Source: Beta vulgaris subsp. vulgaris (Eukaryota; Streptophyta; Magnoliopsida; Caryophyllales; Amaranthaceae). Taken from it: 64,000 nucleotides of DNA. The notes under the pieces were generated by a model. It made no database searches. It had not been told where the DNA came from and saw only the letters and a program-made list of their open reading frames with translations. Shown piece after piece: positions 12,871-24,459 of the stretch. The stretch is taken from contig NC_079202.1 in assembly GCF_026745355.1 (NCBI RefSeq), positions 42,362,561 through 42,426,560 on the forward strand. Direction: 5' to 3'. Each line of letters begins with the position of its first letter. Within the stretch, counting starts at the first letter, position 1. The position numbers were made by a program, and so were the translations under genes.

Positions 12871-13647
12871 GGATAATTTGTCAAAAGGGACCTTAGAATT
12901 TTTTTGTTTTTGCGAGAAGGGACCTTAAAAAAAAGTTGGCATTTAAAGGCCAAATAGCAAAAAATATTGTGACGAAGGACCTTACCACCGGTTTCCGACG
13001 TTGACCAATCTTTTCAGTCATTGACTTGCCTCAATTTCTAAATGCACTCCTATTCTAATTTTTCCCTCTTTTTTGCCCTACTTTGACAAATTTTTCCCTC
13101 CTAATTTCCCTTACTTATATCTGCTTCTTTGTACCCCAAATACCATTGCTCTGCTACGCTGCTTTGCTCTGCTTTTCCTCCTTCTTGCTCTGCTACGCTG
13201 CTTCTTGCTCTGCTTTTTCCCATTTTTGAACAGTTTTGTGTTAGTGCAATGAAGATATTAAAGATGAAAACTTTAATAAAGGATAGTACAATGAACTTAC
13301 CAGTTGCAATTAATTAGTTGGATGGCTTTCAATATTCAGCAGCACACCATCATTAATGGTGGTTTTCAAATTTTGGAGAGAAAGAGAGAGGGAGAAATAA
13401 AGCAGTTCAAGTGACAGGGAGTTGGGTCTATTTTTGGTATTTAGATGGAGTGCAGTTATAAAGTTAGGGAGTGTCATTTAGAAATTGAGGCAAGTCAATG
13501 CCTGAAAAGATTGGTCAACGTCGAAAACCGGTGGTAAGGTCCCTTGTCACAATATTTTTTGTTGTTTGGCCTTTAAATGCCAACTTTTTTTTAACGTCCC
13601 TTCTCGCAAAAACAAAAAATTCTAATGTCCCTTTTGACAAATTATCC
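12871..13647. mobile_element. Mutator-like foldback MITE with long inverted repeats
   Basis: Starts GGATAATTTGTCAAAAGGG and ends with the complement CCCTTTTGACAAATTATCC. The inverted similarity runs about 190 bp inward on each side, including ACCGGTTTCCGACGTTGACC at the left and its near-complement at the right. A 9-bp direct duplication, TAATTATTA, flanks it at 12862-12870 and 13648-13656, the length typical of Mutator-like elements. The roughly 400-bp centre contains no transposase; a small + frame at 13129-13317 is compositional. Confidence 0.88.
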
Positions 13648-14004
13648 TAATTATTAATACCGAAATAAAATCCTTTTACCAAAAATATTATCTTTAAAAT
13701 ATTTCCATAAAAATCGAAAAGAACTTTTATTATCTTTAGAAAAATAAAATATTTTCCTTAAAAAGGTTTTCCTTAAAAAATTAGATTTTTCCTTAAATAA
13801 AAACGGTTACCTAGAATATAGGCATAATTTACTCAACTGACATAAATGAACCGTTGTAATGCTCCATCCTAAGTCTAGTTCCTTTTAATAGTTAGTTCCT
13901 TTAACTTATTAACTCAACGCCAGTTCGTCTGTTCCTTACAAAGGAACAAACGATCATTCTCACTCTAAATTGTCATAGTTCCTTACCATTCTCACACTAG
14001 GGGA

Positions 14005-14395
14005 AAAAACAGAAGGGCTGCGCAAGAAGGGCTGCGCTTTTGATAAAAGTGCAACCCTATTAATGAAGGGCTGCGCTTTAGTAAAAAAGCGCGGCCCTAC
14101 AAAACAGAAGGGCTGCGCTTTTGTAAAAAAGCGCAGCCCTACAAAACAGAAGGGCTGCGTTTTTTTAAAAAAGCGCAGCCCTTCAGTTAGTAGGGCTCTG
14201 CTTTATGAAAAAGCACAGCCCTTCTCACATTAGAAGGGCTGCGCTTTTAAAAAAGCGCAGCCCTACACTTTGAGAAGGGCTGCGCTTTTTTAAAAAGGCG
14301 CAGCCCTACTAAGTGAAGGGCTGCACTTTTTAAAAAAGCACAACCCTTTTGACTTAGTAGGGCTCCGCTTTTTTTTAACTAGCGCAGCCCTACTT
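14005..14395. repeat. Left subterminal inverted repeats of the CACTA element
   Basis: Alternating copies of GAAGGGCTGCGCTTTT and AAAAGCGCAGCCCT form a chain of short perfect or near-perfect hairpins spaced every 40-50 bp. The same array appears at 28640-28975. In this superfamily such motifs bind the element's own DNA-binding protein; that role is inferred from the family. Confidence 0.85.
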
Positions 14396-14504
14396 TAATT
14401 TTTTTTTTGCTGAATTAGTGCGCGCATGTAATAGTATCTTTGTATTTCCCTCTTTCAATTTCCCTCCCTTAGAGAATTACAAGCGAGCGACCTAACTCGA
14501 CCAC

Positions 14505-14830
14505 ATTGCCCACCACTGCTGCGCCCACCACCTTTTGCTCCACTACTGCTGCGCCCACCACCTTTTGCTCCACCACTGCTGCGCCACCACTGCTACGCCA
14601 CCATTGCTGCGCCCACCACCTTTTGCTCCACCACCACGACCACATTGCCCACCTCATCTGCGCCACCACTGCTGCGCGACCTAACTAGAATTCTCCACCA
14701 CCACACTGCGCCACCAACATGTGCTCCACCACCACTGTGTCCACCATCTGCCACCACCACTGGTTTGCGCGACCTTGCGCACACATTGCTCCACACTGCT
14801 GCCCACCACCTTGCGCCACCCCCACTGCAA
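14505..14830 (+). repeat. CCACCACTGCTGCGC minisatellite
   Basis: Repeats of GCGCCCACCACC-TTTTGCTCC-ACCACTGCT with a variable period near 30 bp. Open frames on both strands here are by-products of the repeat. Confidence 0.75.
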
Positions 14831-16400
14831 CCCTTCTCTTTCTTCTCTTCTCCACCATTTGAGTGGTTAATTAGGTATGAATTAATTTTTTTTTAAGTTA
14901 CTTTTGTTTTTTTAATTATTGAATTAAATGATTAATGTGCAATGTGGGTTTTGTAATGCTAGGAAGAAGAGGCTTAGGAAGGCAGATTAAAGTCCAACTA
15001 TCTCTTCTCTCTTCATTGCTCGTCGTTGGTAAGAGGTAACTAGTTTAACATGTAGACAAAGTTGTCATGTGCTTCAAATTGATTAAGTTATGATAATTTA
15101 TGTGTATATATGTATTTTTTATAATGTATAATTTGTTGATATGAGATTGTATGAAAAAGCAATGTGATTTAGCTATATATGAAATCTACAAGTTGTTTGA
15201 ATCATCATCATATATGCCTAGGAGTAAGTCTTGAATAGTTCCCGGTTTGGGACTGTTCTTGGACGTTTGATCTCACTTAGGTGGTGAATGTGTTTTTTTT
15301 TCAATTCTGAGGAAAATCTTGGCTTATCGTTTCTCTACATTGTTCTCTGGTACATATGTAGATAAGCAATTATCTACATTGTGTACTTGGAGAACTGTAG
15401 GGAAATGCTGCCGGATTTTCCTTAGAATTGAAAAGTTGGCATATATTCACTAGTGAGATTAGACGTCCAAGGATGGGTTAGGTTGGAGTGATAAGGACCT
15501 TTGACTGCATGCATACAATTGAACATGTCACTATCTTAGCTTGCTGTATACGTGTGTGATTTGAATATGTGAGTGGTGTACTTTAATAATGATTGATGCA
15601 TTATAATGAATGTTGTGTTTAATTATTAGAGGTGGTCTTCTTGAATGAGATGGATCGTACTTGGATGTATGGTAGTCGTGAATCGATTGAGTTTGTGAAT
15701 GGGGTCTCGGAATTCTGTAGAAGTGCATTAGAATATCAAACATCCTCTGGAGCAGTCGACTTTTATTGTCCTTGTTTGGATTGTAGAAATGTGAGCAAGG
15801 TTAGTAGTATACATGTGGTTAGGGAGCATGTCTTTTGCCGTGGGTTTAGGCCTCAATACCACGTATGGGTTTGGCATGGTGAGCAGGGGAGGTATATGGA
15901 AGCTCTGGAGTAAAGAATGTATGTGAAAAAAAGAAGGATGATGATGAGTTAGGGGATGAGAATTGGTATGATGGAATTTGGAGATGACGATAGGGATCGG
16001 GTAGACGAGATGATACACGAGGTTGAAGATCAGTCGTGTAGACGACCTCGTATTTTTGAGTCTATGTCTCAGGCTGCTGAAAAGCCGTTGTATCCAGGTT
16101 GTACAAAGTACACCAAACTTTCCGGTGGTAACACTGTTCAACATTAAGTCGAACGCTGGTTGGACGGACTCTAGTTTCACATCGTTGTTGGAAGTTTTAG
16201 CTGAGATGCTCCCTGATGGAAATGAACTGCCAAAGTCGTACTATTATGCGAAGAAGCTGATGTGTCCTTTGGGTTTAGAGTACGAGCGATACATGCTTGT
16301 CCTAACGATTGTGTGCTTTATCGTAATGAGTATGACCATTTACATGAGTGTCCATGTTGTGGATTATCGAGGTACAAGCGTGAAGGAGCTGGAGGTAGTG

Positions 16401-19250
16401 TGTAATATCCTGAAAACTTTAAGGTGTTTAAGTAAATAATTAATTTTTTTTATGAGTAGTTAAATTATTTTTTTTACTTAAAGTTTCACTAATTAAGTAA
16501 CGTTTAATAAAACGAATATAAAAATTCCCAACTTAAAAATATTAATATACTAGTGACGATAATTTATAATTTACGATTTCATGAGTTAAACAAGAAGGCT
16601 AATATATTTGATAATTCACTTAAAGTGCAAAATGTCAACATTTCATCCAAAATTTCATTAAGTCACGTTTAGGAGTGTTAGTATGGAAAAATTTCTGATT
16701 TTTGGGTTGCAAAATAAAAAGAGAAAAGAGAAAACAAAGCTATGGTCAATTTCCCCCCATTAATGGTGTCTTCTTCCTCACTCCACCATGTCCATTTGTC
16801 ACTCATGCAATCACAACTTTCTTCTCCTTCTTCAGACAAATCTGTCACCAATCCTCACCCAAAGCTTCTTCAAGTTAACAAAATCAGATTATTTACTTCA
16901 ACATCTTCCTCCCAACCACTGATTTTAAACCTCCAAACTCCACTATAAATAGCCATGGAGATTCAACATCAAGAACCCACCAACAATAACTTCATCCTCT
17001 TCTCTCTCTTCTCTCTCTAAACAGAAATTCAGTCAATAATTGCCAGAAAAATTGCAACTAAAAGAAACCCAAAAGAAAACCCCAAATTTGTTCTCTCTCT
17101 CTCCTCTGTTTCGACCCCCACAACCGACCACCGCGCGCGCCACCTGCGCCGTGCCCAGTTCCGTCCCCACCCCGCTGTCGTTCGTCGACCACCGCGCAGC
17201 TCGCCGGAGACCCGCGCCAACACCCTCATGTTCTCTCTCTCTCTCTCCTCGCGCGGTATCTCACGCCCCTCTTCTTCTTCGCGCGACGTTGCTGCACGCG
17301 CAGCACTGCGGACGACCCGCGTGCGCTGAACCGCCGGAGACCGTCGCCGGAGATCATCGTTTCTGCTCGCCGACGTCCCTCCGTCAGGCGTGATTTCGTC
17401 CTCCCTGCTCCTAGTAGCAGAGGTGATGATATACTTCTTTTAAATTTCTGATTTCATATTTTCTAATGCAAGCCCAAGTTTATAACCTTAACCTTTATTA
17501 ATTTATTTGGGCCTAAAACCTTGGACTCAGAGGTAAGCTTAAGTTTTAAGTCTGAATTATATTGTTGTTGGGCTAAAGGAGTTAAACTAAAGCTGATTTG
17601 TGCTTTATTAAGTCATGTTAGTTTAATTATTTAGTTAAGTATAATGTTGGGCTTATAATCTGATTTACTTTGCTAAGTCACTTAAGTTAATCTTGTTGCT
17701 TTAGTATATTGAGTTTTAGTGGACTGATTTACTTAGTTTTACTAAACTATCAAACTTATTTACTAAAAACCATTATTAATTGGGTTATAAATCATGATTT
17801 CTAAACTAGTTGAGTTGTTTAAAACTAATTAAAAATAATTCATTAAGCTTGTTGTTGTAATTGAGTTTAAGTTATGAGTACTTCACTAATCCTTAAGTTC
17901 ACTTATAATAATTAGTTACTTGACTTGTTAGTTTTAAATGACTAAATAATAATAAAATAATGTTAATGGCCCTATTATAGTTGTTAACTATGAACTAGAT
18001 TAATGATACGTTTTCGAAAGGTTATATAATATGTAGAAACATAACTTTAATGTTTCGATAATTTCTAAAAATATAACCAAATGAGTTATATTATTAATTA
18101 GTTGTTAAAGAGTCGCCTTAATTAAAAAGTTATTAACGATTAAGAAATAATGGCCTTTAAGGAGACCTTTACGACGTTATAATGACCGTTATGACCTTAA
18201 TAAGCGCTAACTAGTATTTAGGCTTAAAAGCTAAATAACGAAACGTTCATTAATAAAATTATTCGTGAATAGATTAAAGAAGATAAAGGATATTACAAGC
18301 CTCCCCCGGCTATCATGGTTGGTAAGCAGGAATTCAGGTAACGTCTACTGCTAACACCCACAATCCCTTTCGAATGATGTTTTATGGTATTTCGCACTAT
18401 GTTGTTGATTTATGGATTGTGGGATATGAAAGGTTTTACGAATATGATGATTTTTCGATGAAATGAAACGACTTCGATGTTACGAAAATATGAGTATAAT
18501 AATGCTATGGTTTAATGATGTTTCATGACTATGATTATAATGATGTAATGTAACTATGATATTTGAAACATGATAAAGTAAAGTGAAAGATGGTTCTTGG
18601 CAAGCATGTGGGCATAGAAAATGCCACCTATGATGTGACCGCCTATCTGGCAATATTTGGACACCGAGAGTGTCATTCATTTGTGGCCGCCTTTCTGGCA
18701 ATATTTGGACACCGAGAGTGTCATCCATTTGTGACTGCCTTTCTGGCAATATTTGGACACCGAGAGTGTCATCCATTTGTTTAGGGAGACGTCCCTATAT
18801 GTGATATGTGATATGCGATATTTGCCAAGTTACCAACGTAAAAGATATATGATGATGAACATGATAAAGAAGATAATGTAACCTACTATGATATATTTGT
18901 GAAATGTTTTACTTATTCTCTCCTCCCTGTTTTTAACCAAAATGATGTGAAATGAATTTACGATGTTAGAGTAGTATGTTACTGAGCCTCGGCTCACGAC
19001 GTTTGTTTTATGTTTTAGGTATGGAGAACAGTTGTGGATTACTGATAGACTGCATTATGGAGATTATGTATGATTCTATGAGGTTTTAGGATATTTTGTA
19101 TGATGGATAAGCAAGCATTATTATACGATGAGTATTTGTATAGTGAATTTTCAATTTTAGGCTATTATTTTATTTGTGGGCCACAGCCCACAGGATTAAG
19201 TTATGCTTCCGCTGACGATTAAGGTCATGTAAATTTGTCAGGGCGTTACA
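16401..19250 (+). mobile_element. Solo LTR (2.85 kb) inside the transposase gene
   Basis: Begins TGTAATATCCTG and ends GGGCGTTACA, so it has TG..CA ends with a TGTAA/TTACA inverted terminus. It is flanked by a 5-bp duplication, TAGTG, at 16396-16400 and 19251-19255, and contains no gag or pol. That combination means a solo LTR left after recombination between two LTRs. A TATA box (TATAAATA at 16944-16951) is followed by a CT-rich and then strongly GC-rich leader-like zone (17000-17400). The long LTR with these ends fits plant Ty3-type elements, but lineage is not certain. The remaining interior (17450-18300) is plain AT-rich. Confidence 0.9.
18637..18782 (+). repeat. Three tandem 48-bp repeats in the solo LTR
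   Basis: The unit GCCTTTCTGGCAATATTTGG followed by ACACCGAGAGTGTCATCCAT recurs at 18641, 18689 and 18737 with few differences. The inner ACACCGAGAGTGT contains the short palindrome ACAC..GTGT. Confidence 0.9.
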
Positions 19251-20701
19251 TAGTGAAGGACCACCAGCCAAGGTGTTGTGGTATCTACCCATAATACCTA
19301 GATTTAAGCGCATGTTCTCAATTAAAGGAGATGCGAAGAATTTGAGGTGGCATGCAGATCGTAGGAAGAAAGACAGTCTGCTCAAGCATCCGGCTGATTC
19401 GCCTGAGTGGAAAACTATCAACAGGGTGCATAAGTCATTTGGTAATGAGGATAGGAATCTGAGGCTTGGATTATGTACGGATGGCATGAACCCTTTTGGC
19501 AATCTCATCTCGCAGCATAGTACATGGCCAGTAGTTTTAGTGGTTTACAACTTGCCTCCTTGGTTGTGCATGAAACGCAAGTACATGATGCCGTCGCTTC
19601 TTATATCGGGGCCCAAACAACCTGGAAATGACATAGATGTATACCTTCAGCCGCTTGTTGAAGATTTACAGAAGATGTGGAACGAAGGAGTGTTAGTATT
19701 TGATGCGTATGCTAATGAGATGTTCACTCTGCGTGCCATGCTTTTTTGTACTATGAACGATTATCCAGCTTATGGGAACTTATCTGGGTATAAGACTAAA
19801 GGAAAACAACCTTGTCCGATTTGTTTAGATGACATGAAATCTACACACTGTAAGGGCTGCAAACATGTGTATATGCGCACACGAAGGCTCCTCAGCCGCG
19901 ACCATCCCTATCGGTTTAAGAAGAAGGCATTCGATGGGACGGTTGAAGAAGAAGTTGCTCATAGACCATTAACTGGTACTGAAGTTTATAATCAGGTGAA
20001 GGGCATTGAAACAGTCTTTGGTAGGTAAACCTGCTAGTGAGGTTGATCGACCTACAGGATTATGGAAAAAACAGTCCATTTTTTGGAAACTCCCATATTG
20101 GAAATATCTAAAGGTCAGACATTGTTTGGATGTCATGCACATAGAGAAGAATGTTTGTGAAGCTATTATCGCGACACTTATGAATATTCCGGGCAAGATA
20201 AAAGATGTTAAGGCGTCACGACTTTACTTGGAAAAAGAGGGGATTCGACCAGAGTTGTGGGCTCTGAAAAGGGACGGAAGGAAGAAGAAAAGAGGGGAGG
20301 AAAGGGTTGATGATGAAACTCAGAAAAGTAAAAAGGTGGAGGATTCGGAGAAGAATTATTTGCCACCAGCTTGTTACACAATGTCGCGTGCAGAGAAACG
20401 GATTTTTTGCGAGTCATTGTATGGCATTAAGGTCCGTACTGGCTACTCATCGAATATGAAGCGCTTTGTTACCTTAAATGATGAGTTGAAGTTATCGAGT
20501 ATGAAATCGCACGATTGTCATGTCATGATGCAAGTATTCTTACCGATTGCAATTCGTGGGATACTTCCAAAGCATGTGAGGCACACCATTACAGAACTGT
20601 GTTCATTTTTTCATACAATCTGCAGCAAAGTCCTAGACCCGTCGACCCTCGATTCCTTGCAGGCCAGAGTAGTTGAAACTCTATGCAAATTTGAGATGTA
20701 T

Positions 20702-20719
20702 TCCCCCCCCCCCCCCCCG
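20702..20719 (+). repeat. Poly-C run inside the transposase coding region
   Basis: A run of about 17 C residues replaces what should be a two-proline codon stretch following EMY in the tnp2 domain; downstream the family sequence (FFDIMVHLIVHLVREIK) returns. The run is either a real slippage expansion or an assembly artefact. Confidence 0.85.
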
Positions 20720-21115
20720 CATTCTTTGACATTATGGTCCATCTCATTGTCCATCTAGTTCGAGAAATTAAGCTGTGTGGTCCAGTGTTTTGAGGTGGTG
20801 CTATCCTTTTGAGAGATATATGGGAACTTTGAAGGATAAAGTTCGGAATCCTGCACAACCAGAAGGTAGTATAATTCAAGGATTGTGGGTGAAGAGATCA
20901 GTAATTTTGTGGCTGAGTATTTTGCTAGTGTTGACCCTGTTGGACTTCTGACATCCCGACACGAGGGCAGACTTGAGGGCAAGGGTACAATTGGTTCAAA
21001 ATTGATCACACCTTCTATGGAAAAGCGTAAACAAGCTCACTTATTTGTATTGCATCACGTACCAGATGTCCATCCTTATTTAAGTGAACATATGGAGGAA
21101 TTACGTGTTAGCAAT

Positions 21116-22588
21116 CACTAGTGGAAAAATGAAGAAGGGCTGTGCTAAAAAAGGCATGTAGGGCTGCGCTTTTTGACAGCAGCCCTTTCAGTAGCAGCCC
21201 TTCACTTTTTAAGTAGGGCTGCGCTAGAAAAGCGTAGCCCTTAAGTTAGAAGGGCTGCGCTAGTTAGGAAAAAGCGCAGCCCTAGCCCAGAAGGGCTGCG
21301 CTAGTTAGGAAAAAGCGCAGCCCTTCTGGGCTAGAAGGGCTGCGCTTTTTCCAAACTAGCGCAGCCCTTCCTACCAAAAAAAAAATTAAAAAAAAAAATT
21401 TTTTTTTTGTCATTTTTTTACTCATAATCTCACAGTTTCTGAAATTAAACAGAAGAGAAGAGAAAAGAAACGAAAATACTAAACCCAAAACAATAAAAAG
21501 AATGAAACGAAAATGAAAAAAAGGAACAAAAACTAATATACAAAGAGAAGTATACAATAAGTATACAAGAAGTATACAAGAGCATTAATCAAAACAAAGA
21601 TGAAAATACAAGAAATTATATACAAAGAGAAGTATACAAGAACATTAATCAAAATAAACAAAGAGAAGTATACAAGAATAACATTAATCAAAATAAACAA
21701 AGAGAAGTATACAAGAATAACATTAATCAAAATAAACAAAGAGAAGTATACAAGAATAACATTCAAAACAAAGAAAAGTATACAAGAACATTAATCAAAA
21801 CAAAGAGAAGTATACAAGAACATTAATCAAAATATATAAACAAAGAGAAGAATACAAGAACATTAATCAAAATATATAAACAAAGAGAAGTATACAAGAA
21901 CATTATAGATCTGAAAAAATACAAGAACTACAACCTAATAATGTTTAAATACATAAAACAAAACCCAAATACATAATTTAAAGGAAAAAAAAATTCGGAA
22001 AAACTTAAAATGGCTATTTGAAGGCTTAAACGAACTCGGATGGCTTAAAAAGCCTAAACCTCACGGCATAGCGATGAGTTTGACTCGTTGGCTCGTTCCG
22101 CTTCCGAAAAGGTATCACAATAGGCAATCGGACTCCGTCGCCATGTTTAGTGCAAATCATTTCAAGGTTTTTGTCGCAAATGTTTATGGGAGTTTTTGAG
22201 AGAGAAGAGAGGATGAGAGAGAAGAGAGGATGAGAGAGAAGGAGGAAAGGAATAATGAGGGACGTTAGAGAGGAGAGAGAATGAGGGATAATATATTTGA
22301 CGAATCCCCGCTCAATATTTCAAAGCCCGCGATTCCGAAATTTCAAATTTTTTCAGGAAGGGCTGCGCTTTTTTAAAAAAGCGCAGCCCTTCACTTAGTA
22401 GGTGCGCTTTTTTAAAAGCGCAGCCCTTCTTACCTACAGAAGGGCTGCGCTTATTTAAAAAAGCGCAGCCCTACTAGTGAAGGGCTGCGCTTTTTTTAAA
22501 AAGCGCAACCCTTCTGCTTAGTAGGGCTGCGCTTTTTTAAAAAAGCGCAGCCCTTCCTGCGCAGCCCTTTATGTTTTTTCCCCTAGTG
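21116..22588. mobile_element. Non-autonomous CACTA element C nested in the larger CACTA
   Basis: Starts CACTAGTGGAAAAATG and ends ATGTTTTTTCCCCTAGTG, with a 3-bp AAT duplication at 21113-21115 and 22589-22591. Subterminal blocks (21130-21375 and 22355-22570) consist of the same AAGGGCTGCGC hairpin motif as the host element. The middle holds a minisatellite (21546-21905) and GA-rich DNA, with no transposase. The insertion splits the transposase C-terminal coding region. Confidence 0.93.
21546..21905 (+). repeat. Minisatellite AACATTAATCAAAATAAACAAAGAGAAGTATACAAG
   Basis: About nine imperfect copies of a 28- to 41-bp A-rich unit, each containing AAGAGAAGTATACAAGAA. Two length classes differ by ATAA-type insertions. 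No coding potential. Confidence 0.85.
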
Positions 22589-23379
22589 AATCCTGGAAAA
22601 GGAGTGAGGGCATTGACGCAAATGCATAACAAGACTTTCATTGATTGGTTTCATAAACGAGTACTCAATGATTTGGATGAAAGTGTTCCTGAAACAGTCA
22701 AGTGGTTAGTATTTGGTCCTCGTGAAACTGTACGCTCTTATGAGGGTTATGATATTAATGGGTATACGTTTTGGACTGAACGTCAAGATCTGAAGTCAAG
22801 ATCGCAACAAAATAGTGGTGTTTCACTTGTGGCGACGTCTACACAATGTGCAAGCTCGAAAGATAAGTCGCCTGTTAATGCTGAAAGCAACTATTATGAG
22901 CGAATACAAGAAATATGGGAGCTGGACTACTGTACTTTTAATATTTGCCTCTTGTGTTGCAAGTGGGTTGACGATAATCGACGTTGTGTAAGAAACGATG
23001 ATCCTTGCAGATTCACTCTTCTTGACCTTAGTCGTCTACGTGAAATTGAGGAGCCATTTGTAATTGCATCACAAGTCAAGCAAGTATTTTTTGTAACTGA
23101 TCCTGCTGATCATAAGTGGTCAATTGTTGTACCTGGTAAAAGGAGTATCCTCGGTATTGGTGATGTTGATAATGAGGAAGAATATGATGCATTTGAGGAC
23201 CTCCCCCCTTTTACCTATCCTCAAATTAGTGTGGAAGATGATGTGAATATGTCGGAGAACTATATGCGTGTAGATCACACGGAAGGGATACATGTACATG
23301 AGGATCCTAAGAAACGGCGGAAGCTCAATAAATCATGAGACATAAACTCAGGTCTGTGTAATTTCTCCAATTTGTAACT

Positions 23380-24225
23380 ATTTTGGCATTTTTCCTCCCA
23401 AATCGTACTTATCGAGTCATTTAACCCTAAATTCTCTTTGAACATGATTATATGAGGCATAATATAACTAGTGTATAGATTCTTAGGCTTTAATTTGTTG
23501 CTGGTTGCATTTCGGGAACGAAAAGGCCCTTTCCGGCCTAATTTGGCCTATTTTGGCCTTTTCGCTCCCAAAATGTACTTATCAAGTGATTTAACCCCAA
23601 ATTTTCTTTGAACATGATTATATGAGGTATAATATAACTAGAATGTAGATTGTTAGGCTTTAATTTCTTGTTGGTTGCATTTCGGGAACGAAAAGGCCAT
23701 TTCCGGCCTATTTTGGCCTTTTCGCTACCAAAATATACTTATCAAGTGATTTAACCCCAAATTTTCTTTGAACATGATTATATGAGGTATAATATAACTA
23801 GTATGTAGATTGTTAGGCTTTAATTTGTTGTTGGTTGCATTTCGGGAACGAAAAGGCCATTTCCGGCCTATTTTGGCCTTTTCGCTCCCAAAATGTACTT
23901 ATCAAGTGATTTAACCCCAAATTTTCTTTGAACATGATTATATGAGGTATAATATAACTAGTATGTAGATTGTTAGGCTTTAATTTGTTTTGTTGGTTGC
24001 ATTTCGGGAACGAAAAGGCCATTTCCGGTCTATTTTGGCCTTTTCGCTCCGAAATTGTACTTATCGAGTGATTTAAACCCAAATTTTCTTTGAACATGAT
24101 TATATAAGGTATAATATAACTATTATGTAGATTTTTAGGCTTTAATTTATTGTTGGTTGCATTTCGGAAACGAAAAGGCCATTTCCGGCCTATTTTTGCC
24201 TATTTTGGCCTTTTCACTCCCATTG
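23380..24225 (+). repeat. Tandem repeat, about 160-170 bp unit, five copies
   Basis: The unit contains TTTGAACATGATTATATGAG, then a TTGGTTGCATTTCGGGAACG and a GGCC-rich segment (AAAGGCCATTTCCGGCCTAT). The AACATGATTA landmark falls at 23441, 23611, 23771, 23931 and 24093. Two further copies occur at about 27595-27900, inside the second gene of the same transposon. Confidence 0.92.
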
Positions 24226-24415
24226 CACCCCTCCCACTTCCCCCCTCCCCCTGCTTGCCCCCCTCCCCCTGCTGCACCACCTCCCCCTCCCCCTGCTGCC
24301 CTCCTCCCTCTACTGCACCCCTCCCCCTCCCCTGCTGCACACCCCCCTGCTGACCTCCCCACTGCACAGCCCCCTCCCCTGCTGCTCTCCCCACTGCACA
24401 GCCCCTCCGCCCTAA
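24225..24415. repeat. C-rich low-complexity tract
   Basis: Runs such as CCCCCTCCCCCTGCTGCACC on the + strand, directly following the last 160-bp repeat copy. The opposite strand has many GGGG runs and could form quadruplexes. Confidence 0.9.
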
Positions 24416-24459
24416 ATGTGTTTTTTTTATTAATGCGTATGTTTGTACAATTTCAGGGA

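Larger units (their letters stand above)
15650..23337 (+). pseudogene. CACTA TNP2 transposase gene, interrupted and frameshifted
   Basis: DNA transposase of the En/Spm superfamily, which cuts the element at its ends. Starts MDRTWMYGS at 15650, beginning the N-terminal transposase-associated domain (cysteines in FYCPCLDC, then REHVFCRGF). The frame breaks at 15911 and again near 16275, just before the zinc-finger-like CPNDCVLYRNEYDHLHECPC. A solo LTR follows (16401-19250). The catalytic tnp2 domain resumes at VLWYLPIIPRFKRMFS (19280) and continues through HCLDVMHIEKNVCEAII (about 20120), with a frameshift around 20010-20030, a poly-C expansion at about 20702-20718 and another shift near 20793. 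The C-terminal part (about 20885-21115) is cut by the nested CACTA at 21116 and finishes as a DUF4216-type tail (VKWLVFGPRETVRSYEGYDI) with a basic end, KKRRKLNKS, at 23335-23337. Not functional as it stands. Confidence 0.9.

Noticed and set aside
13980..14400. CRISPR-like array of GAAGGGCTGCGC repeats
   Set aside because: Repeats alternate in orientation, form hairpins and lie within 400 bp of CACTA ends; this is a eukaryotic transposon.
14469..14896. Thr/Pro-rich frames at the left of the large CACTA
   Set aside because: All strands are open over a triplet-like minisatellite.
17029..17393. GC-rich open frames on both strands
   Set aside because: They lie in the leader-like zone of the solo LTR; no family resemblance.
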